Below, piece by piece: positions 5,941 through 9,499 of a stretch of 9,499 nt of DNA. Made by a program: the position numbers and the translations under genes. Positions within the stretch are counted from its first letter, which is position 1. The number at the start of each line of letters is the position of its first letter. This stretch comes from CAZUSC01 sp964622915. GTDB taxonomy: Bacteria > Patescibacteriota > Andersenbacteria > UBA10190. The DNA lies in contig CAZUSC010000074.1 of assembly GCA_964622915.1 (NCBI GenBank), positions 1 to 9,499 on the forward strand, read 5' to 3'. The notes beneath the pieces are model-generated. The model did no database searches and was not told the origin of the DNA. It saw only the letters and a program-made list of their open reading frames with translations.

Positions 5941-6279
5941 ATGAAGGCATTTAATAAAAGGGGTGGTGCGACGCGGGGCCCCCGCGAGTGCGCAAGTGAT
6001 GAGCACTCGTGGGGTGCAGCGGAGCGACAGGACCCCGGCAATATATTTTTTTTTCTAGTCTGCGCCATTAAGGTTTATCAACGCACCCTTTCCCCTGATC
6101 ATAGTTGGCTTAGGGTTTTCTTCCCGAGCGGCGTCTGTAAATTCGAACCGACGTGTTCGGAGTACATGGCCGAGGCGTTGCACCGTCACGGCTCCCGCGG
6201 CTTGCTCTTGGGTCTAAAGCGAGTAGGTCGTTGCCATCCACTGGCGGCCGGCGGGAGCGATCCAGTGCCCGAAGCGTAA
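5941..6279 (+). CDS. yidD: YidD, membrane protein insertion efficiency factor, with N-terminal insert
   Basis: YidD is a small membrane-associated protein that helps YidC-dependent insertion. Residues from about 35 onward match the family: a short hydrophobic stretch (IFFFLVCAIKVYQRTLSP), then CKFEPTCSEYMAEALHRHG, GLLLGLKRVGRCHP and GGSDPVP, with the three family cysteines at 66, 72 and 98. A typical YidD begins only a few residues before the hydrophobic stretch. Here residues about 7-33 (GGATRGPRECASDEHSWGAAERQDPG) are extra, polar, and encoded by a strongly palindromic GC-rich segment (5961-6039), so they look like an in-frame insert. ATG 5941 is preferred over the GTG at 5938. Genes rnpA-yidD-yidC form the standard cluster; yidC follows after 15 bp. 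Confidence 0.9.
   Translation: MKAFNKRGGATRGPRECASDEHSWGAAERQDPGNIFFFLVCAIKVYQRTLSPDHSWLRVFFPSGVCKFEPTCSEYMAEALHRHGSRGLLLGLKRVGRCHPLAAGGSDPVPEA
5961..6039 (+). repeat. Putative in-frame palindromic element within yidD
   Basis: This GC-rich block lies in a gene region that is AT-rich on both sides. It folds as a 12-bp stem (5980-5991 with 6003-6014, one G-U pair) around an 11-nt loop. An outer stem is possible between CGGGG (5974-5978) and CCCCG (6033-6037). GCGAC occurs as a short direct repeat at 5968-5972 and 6024-6028. It stays in frame and adds about 26 residues absent from ordinary YidD. The exact borders are estimates. Confidence 0.6.
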
Positions 6280-6294
6280 CGCCCCTCAAAATTT

Positions 6295-7053
6295 ATGAAC
6301 CCGCTGGCTATCCTTTATACGGAAGTATTATTCCGCCCGCTGCTAAACCTGTTGATCGGTATTACCAACATATTGCCAGGCCACGCGGTTGGCTGGGCGA
6401 TTATTGCCGTGACAGTTATTGTCCGGCTCATTTTACTGCCGTCTTCTCTCCACCATGCGCGCAAAATGCAGTCTAATCAGGGCAAGATGCAGCAGCTGAA
6501 AGCTGACTTGGATAGGCTTAAGAAGGAACACAAAGGTAACAAGGGCAAGCAGGCCGAGGAAACCATGAAGCTGTACCGGCGAGCCGGCATCAACCCCGCC
6601 AGCGGCTGCCTGCCCCTGCTCATTCAATTACCTATTCTTATTGCGCTATACCGCGTTTTTTTAACTGGGCTAAATCCCGAGACTTTCCAATTCCTGTACA
6701 GTTTTGTAGCCGTGCCGGCAGAAATTAATTTTACCTTTGGCGGGATAAACTTACATGAACCAAGCTTGCTTCTGGGAATTCTGGCGGGGGCGGGACAATT
6801 TATTCAAATGAAATGGCTATCGCCTTCTCCTGGTGCCATGTCCCAACCCGGTGCTAGTGAGGATGCGGCCGCTATGATGGCTTCCATGCAAAAAAATATG
6901 ATGTATATTTTCCCGGTGATGACCGTATTTATTGCTTTGCAGTTGCCGGCCGCTCTGTCTTTGTATTGGGCTATTTCAACGATTGTCGGCATGTTGCAGC
7001 AATATATTCTCAAGAGAGCCCTGGCGCTTAAAGACAACCCGCCAGCTTATTAG
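6295..7053 (+). CDS. yidC: YidC/Oxa1 family membrane protein insertase
   Basis: YidC inserts and folds inner-membrane proteins, alone or with SecYEG. The 252-residue protein is the short, single-domain form without the large periplasmic domain of E. coli, typical of Gram-positive and Patescibacteria lineages. The first core membrane segment (about 32-49) carries the conserved groove arginine, R44, in VIVRLILLP. A charged cytoplasmic hairpin follows (about 54-95), then the signature YRRAGINPASGCLPLLIQLPILIALYRVF (94-122) and further membrane segments near 155-171, 203-217 and 220-237. No lipobox signal peptide is evident. The start has no Shine-Dalgarno. The TAG stop (7051-7053) overlaps the first unit of a heptamer array. 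Confidence 0.96.
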   Translation: MNPLAILYTEVLFRPLLNLLIGITNILPGHAVGWAIIAVTVIVRLILLPSSLHHARKMQSNQGKMQQLKADLDRLKKEHKGNKGKQAEETMKLYRRAGINPASGCLPLLIQLPILIALYRVFLTGLNPETFQFLYSFVAVPAEINFTFGGINLHEPSLLLGILAGAGQFIQMKWLSPSPGAMSQPGASEDAAAMMASMQKNMMYIFPVMTVFIALQLPAALSLYWAISTIVGMLQQYILKRALALKDNPPAY

Positions 7054-7137
7054 TAGCAAGTATTTTGTATTAAGTATTAAGTATCGCGCTGTGCGCTCGG
7101 GGGCATACTTGCTACTTAATACCTAATACTAAATACT
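7052..7137. repeat. Inverted pair of 35-bp heptamer arrays, AGTATNN class
   Basis: The left arm, 7052-7086, has five units beginning AGTAGCA, AGTATTT. The right arm, 7103-7137, has five units that on the minus strand begin AGTATTT, AGTATTA and include AGTAGCA. Both arms are exactly 35 bp and face each other across a 16-bp GC-rich spacer. The left arm overlaps the yidC stop codon and the right arm ends six bases before the khpB ATG, so the pair fills the intergenic space. The arms could pair imperfectly as RNA, but no T run follows, so this is not a simple terminator. Confidence 0.85.
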
Positions 7138-7143
7138 AGGTTT

Positions 7144-7623
7144 ATGGCTGCAAAACTTGATGGACCAGCAATAGCCCTAATTGAAGAGCATGTGCGGCGG
7201 CTACTGGACGTGATGGCGCTCGGACCGGCAAAAGTGCACTGTGATTTAGATAGTGGGAATGTCTTAAAAATTAGCGTGGAGGCTGGCGGTGAAGGCCGGG
7301 TATTAATTGGTGCTCACGGCGCCCATTTGGTTGCCTTGCAGCACCTAGTGCGTTGCCTGCTGCGTCGTCAGCTCCACAATGATGTACGCATCATGGTAGA
7401 CGTTAATGGCTACCGCGCCAGGCGCGAGCGCAGCTTGTTAGGATTAGCGGAAGAAGTGGCCCGCAAAGCTAACCGAACAGGGCGGACCGTGGTGCTGCAA
7501 CCGATGACAGCGGCTGATCGGCGAACCATTCATACAGCGCTGGCTAATTACAAAGACGTCCACACAGAAAGCTTAGGCGATGAGCCCAATCGGCGCGTGG
7601 TAGTCCGGCCGGTCTTTTTGTAG
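7144..7623 (+). CDS. khpB: KhpB/Jag-type KH-R3H RNA-binding protein
   Basis: This protein has two nucleic-acid-binding domains. A KH-II domain has its GxxG loop in GRVLIGAHGAHLVALQHLV (51-69). A C-terminal R3H domain follows, with VDVNGYRARRERSLLGLAEEVARKA and then LQPMTAADRRTIHTALANYKDVHTESLGDEPNRRVVV, containing the R-x3-H core at 126-130. At 159 residues it lacks the extra N-terminal Jag_N domain of longer homologues. KhpB, with KhpA, binds many transcripts and affects cell elongation and division in Firmicutes. Its place after yidC is the usual one. The Shine-Dalgarno is weak or absent, and a heptamer array ends just upstream. Confidence 0.92.
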   Translation: MAAKLDGPAIALIEEHVRRLLDVMALGPAKVHCDLDSGNVLKISVEAGGEGRVLIGAHGAHLVALQHLVRCLLRRQLHNDVRIMVDVNGYRARRERSLLGLAEEVARKANRTGRTVVLQPMTAADRRTIHTALANYKDVHTESLGDEPNRRVVVRPVFL

Positions 7624-7633
7624 AAAACTTACA

Positions 7634-7741
7634 CAAAGTCAAAAATCAAAAGTCAAAACTGCAATTAAAAAATCAAAACTACCGGTCCCGCCGGAACAGG
7701 ACTCCAACTTTTTGACTTTTGCGTTTTAATTTTTGAGTTTT
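7634..7741. repeat. Inverted pair of heptamer arrays, AAAGTCA/TTTTGAG class
   Basis: The left arm begins at 7634 with CAAAGTC and AAAAATC and continues with a one-base slip to about 7681. The right arm, 7707-7741, is exactly five units (35 bp): ACTTTTT, GACTTTT and so on to GAGTTTT. Read on the minus strand it resembles the left arm. The 25-bp spacer is GC-rich and contains CCGG-TCCCG-CCGG (7682-7694). The right arm ends seven bases before the flippase ATG. Confidence 0.78.
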
Positions 7742-7748
7742 GTTTTGT

Positions 7749-9185
7749 ATGTCCCAGTCCATTGCCGTTAATACTTTTATTGCCTCAACCGGTCGGGCAG
7801 TAAATATTGCTTTGGGTATTGTTGTCACGGCCGCTTTAACCCGCTATCTGGGCGTCGAACAATACGGGTCTTATATCTTACTTTTTTCTTATGGCACCGT
7901 GCTCCAGATAATCGCTGATTTTGGATTGTACCTCACCTTAACCCGCGAGATCGCCCGCCGCCCGCACCAGGAGCAGGAAGTCTTTAGTCTGATTAGTTCT
8001 TTGCGGTTAGTCTTTCTGGTAGCTATTTTTCTGGTCGGTGCCATCCTTAGTAGTGTGCCTAGCTATCGACCGCTAGTTATTCCTTATTTTATTATGGCCG
8101 CTGGGTTGGTTTTTCAGTCGCTTAGTCAGTTGTTAATGGGCGTCTACCAAAAACACGGCTTGGTTTGGCGAGCAACGGTCGGTGATCTGCTTGGTCGCTT
8201 AGCTCAACTCGGCGGCATCCTTCTTTTCCCTCTCGTTGTTACTAGTTACTGGTTACCCGTTACTAGTTACCCGCTATTGTACATGGCTGGCACGTTCACA
8301 CTGGGGGCGGCCGCGGCCTATTTATTACATGCGCTCTTGGCGCCGGCAGTCGCCGCCTGGCGGTTAAAGGTAAATTGGGCGGGCTGGAAAGAAATTGTGA
8401 CGGTCTCTTGGCCCTTGGGGGCCATGCTGTTGTTGAATGCCATTTACTTTCGCATCGATATCATGATCTTGTCCTGGTGGCATCCGGGGGCAGCAGTGGG
8501 CTGGTACGGCTTAGCTTATCGGATAATCGAAAGCGGCTTATTCTTTCCGGCAATGTTTGGCGGGCTGCTATTACCGCAAATCAGCGCCCGAGTTATTTCC
8601 AACATAGCGGGAGCACGTGCTTTATTGGAGCAAAGCCTGCATTTCATTATAGTGGCGGCCGCCGGCTGTGCCGTAATTGTTTTTTCTTTGGCTCGGCCAG
8701 CAGTTATTTGGCTGTCGGGAGTGTCCTACGCCCCGGCCGGACCCTTACTGCAAATATTGTCTGGCGCCCTATTTGTTATGTTTCTTGGTAATATTTTCGG
8801 CTTTACTTTAGTCGCCCTGGGTAAGCATAAGCAGCTCTTGGTGCTCTATGCGGCCCTCGCCATCAGCAATGCGGTGGCTAATTTAATTTTCATTCCCCGC
8901 TACGGGGCAGCGGCCGCTGCCTGGACGACGGTGGCCACAGAAATATTGGCGGTTAGTGCAGCCGCCTGGCTAGTAGGTCGTGGCCTGCCGTATAAACTGT
9001 CGGGAAGAGTCGTGATACTTGTTGTTGGCATTACGCTGGCCACTTGGCTATTGTCGCGAGCGCTGCCAAGTAGCTGGCCGGTGTTAGTGCACGGAGGGGT
9101 GTTGTTTAGCTTCTATCTTGCGCTGGGAGTATGGGTAGGGGTCATTCGGCGTCAGCATATCAACCTGTTATTAACCTCTCGTTAA
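7749..9185 (+). CDS. Wzx-type polysaccharide/lipid-linked oligosaccharide flippase
   Basis: This 478-residue integral membrane protein of the MOP/polysaccharide-biosynthesis superfamily has about 12-14 hydrophobic segments across its length. The N-terminus shows the family pattern NTFIASTGRAVNIALGIVVTAALTRYLGVEQYGSYILLFSYGTVLQIIADFGLYLTLTREIAR, in which the LG-x-x-x-YG and the D-x-G-L-x-x-x-x-x-R-E-I-A positions are typical. Such proteins move lipid-linked sugar units across the cytoplasmic membrane for surface polysaccharide or glycan assembly. ATG 7749 is chosen over the TTG at 7740. Residues 164-174 are encoded by a 35-bp heptamer array, giving VTSYWLP followed by VTSYPLL in what should be a loop. 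A glycosyltransferase follows, consistent with a cell-surface glycan locus. The exact substrate is unknown. Confidence 0.88.
   Translation: MSQSIAVNTFIASTGRAVNIALGIVVTAALTRYLGVEQYGSYILLFSYGTVLQIIADFGLYLTLTREIARRPHQEQEVFSLISSLRLVFLVAIFLVGAILSSVPSYRPLVIPYFIMAAGLVFQSLSQLLMGVYQKHGLVWRATVGDLLGRLAQLGGILLFPLVVTSYWLPVTSYPLLYMAGTFTLGAAAAYLLHALLAPAVAAWRLKVNWAGWKEIVTVSWPLGAMLLLNAIYFRIDIMILSWWHPGAAVGWYGLAYRIIESGLFFPAMFGGLLLPQISARVISNIAGARALLEQSLHFIIVAAAGCAVIVFSLARPAVIWLSGVSYAPAGPLLQILSGALFVMFLGNIFGFTLVALGKHKQLLVLYAALAISNAVANLIFIPRYGAAAAAWTTVATEILAVSAAAWLVGRGLPYKLSGRVVILVVGITLATWLLSRALPSSWPVLVHGGVLFSFYLALGVWVGVIRRQHINLLLTSR
8238..8272 (-). repeat. Complete 35-bp heptamer array inside the flippase coding sequence
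   Basis: There are five perfect in-phase units, all GTTACNN on the plus strand (GTTACTA, GTTACTG, GTTACCC, GTTACTA, GTTACCC). On the minus strand this is the same AGTAANN/GGTAACN class as the arrays at 160-208 and 9229-9341. Because 21 bp equals three heptamers and seven codons, the peptide repeats too: VTSYWLP then VTSYPLL. No inverted partner is present nearby. The reading frame stays open. Confidence 0.88.
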
Positions 9186-9228
9186 AGCGCTATGCCTGCC
9201 AGCAAAGTCAAAGTAGGTTCACGGAACT

Positions 9229-9341
9229 AGTAATCAGTAACGAGTAACCAGTAACTAGTAATACGTAGTCAATGTTTCCTTAGTGTAAATTACTGTCTCC
9301 ATTAGGCCGTACTCGTTACTCATTACTAGTTACAGGTTACT
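9229..9341. repeat. Inverted pair of 35-bp heptamer arrays, AGTAANN class
   Basis: The left arm, 9229-9263, has five units AGTAATC, AGTAACG, AGTAACC and so on. The right arm, 9307-9341, is five units that on the minus strand begin AGTAACC and include AGTAATG and AGTAACG. Both arms are exactly 35 bp with a 43-bp spacer. The units are nearly the same as those in the flippase-internal array and at 160-208. They lie downstream of the flippase. Confidence 0.85.
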
Positions 9342-9353
9342 ATTATGTTTGCC

Positions 9354-9374
9354 TTTTAAGTTTTGAGTTTTACT
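9354..9374 (+). repeat. Short heptamer run, TTTTGAG class, before the glycosyltransferase
   Basis: Three units (TTTTAAG, TTTTGAG, TTTTACT) end five bases before the ATG at 9380. The same kind of sequence, with TTTTGAG in the corresponding place, precedes the flippase ATG (7724-7741), so both genes have a near-identical upstream tract. Confidence 0.6.
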
Positions 9375-9379
9375 TGGGT

Positions 9380-9499
9380 ATGCTCGCTTGCGATATTATT
9401 ATTCCTACTTATAACAACGCCCGTACGCTGCCGCTGGTTTTAGCGGCTTTGCAGCAGCAGGAAGTTCCGGCGGGTTGGACTGTACGTGTCATAATCTCT
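9380..9499 (+). CDS. Family 2 glycosyltransferase (N-terminal part, runs off the window)
   Basis: Forty codons are present, beginning MLACDIIIPTYNNARTLPLVLAALQQQ and ending VRVIIS. This is the GT-A fold opening of family 2 glycosyltransferases: a strand ending in (V/I)IPTYN, then a helix L-x-x-x-L-x-x-L-x-x-Q, then a second strand. Such enzymes transfer sugars from nucleotide-sugar donors, here most likely onto a lipid-linked glycan handled by the upstream flippase. The DxD motif lies beyond the window. There is no Shine-Dalgarno; a TTG at 9374 is an alternative start in the same frame. Confidence 0.85.
   Translation, partial: MLACDIIIPTYNNARTLPLVLAALQQQEVPAGWTVRVIIS

Noticed and set aside
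7052..7137. Inverted arrays read as a terminator after yidC
   Set aside because: The arms pair only imperfectly because units differ in order, and there is no T run after the right arm. Repeat annotation fits better.
8375..8791. 138-codon frame inside the flippase gene
   Set aside because: It overlaps the flippase in another frame, has no start context, and its composition is that of an out-of-frame reading.

Overview
The window is a bacterial chromosomal replication-origin neighbourhood. On the minus strand lie dnaA, dnaN, recF and a short DUF721/DciA-like gene. On the plus strand, diverging from dnaA, lie rpmH, rnpA, yidD, yidC and a khpB/jag gene, the classical order found beside oriC. 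Short lean proteins, tight packing, a KhpB without its Jag N-terminal domain, no gyrB after recF, and almost no Shine-Dalgarno sequences suggest a reduced-genome bacterium, most likely of the Candidate Phyla Radiation (Patescibacteria, perhaps Parcubacteria-like). That placement is inference. TGA is not used as a sense codon, because every core gene is full length under the standard code.

Layout. Positions 1-151 (minus) hold the start of a PolB/DEDD-type 3'-5' exonuclease-like gene. Positions 299-739 (plus) hold an unrecognised 146-residue gene with the only strong Shine-Dalgarno in the window, closed by a textbook terminator (758-808). The minus-strand replication block runs from 5117 down to 807. 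The probable oriC is the 5118-5235 stretch between dnaA and rpmH, with two consensus-quality DnaA boxes and AT-rich DNA. Positions 5423-7623 (plus) carry ribosomal protein L34, the RNase P protein, and the membrane-protein insertion factors YidD and YidC with the RNA-binding protein KhpB. From 7749 onward comes an envelope-polysaccharide segment: a Wzx-type flippase and the first 40 codons of a family 2 glycosyltransferase.

The most unusual content is not a gene. Most of the longer intergenic spaces carry arrays of degenerate 7-bp repeats. The arms are mostly 35 bp (five heptamers), often arranged as inverted pairs around a short spacer. Different arrays use different heptamers (AGTAANN, AGTATNN, TTAGAAA-like, TTTTGAG-like, GAATNAN), but period and arm length are kept. 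Arms press against start and stop codons, and one complete 35-bp array sits inside the flippase coding sequence, where it encodes a duplicated VTSY peptide. Separately, the 5' part of yidD appears to carry an in-frame GC-rich palindromic insert, similar in principle to the Rickettsia palindromic elements. Together these point to a genome colonised by small repeat elements that can enter both intergenic and coding DNA.

The core genes work together in replication initiation and clamp function (DnaA, DnaN, DciA-like), recombination repair (RecF), and ribosome, tRNA and membrane-protein biogenesis (L34, RnpA, YidD, YidC, KhpB).
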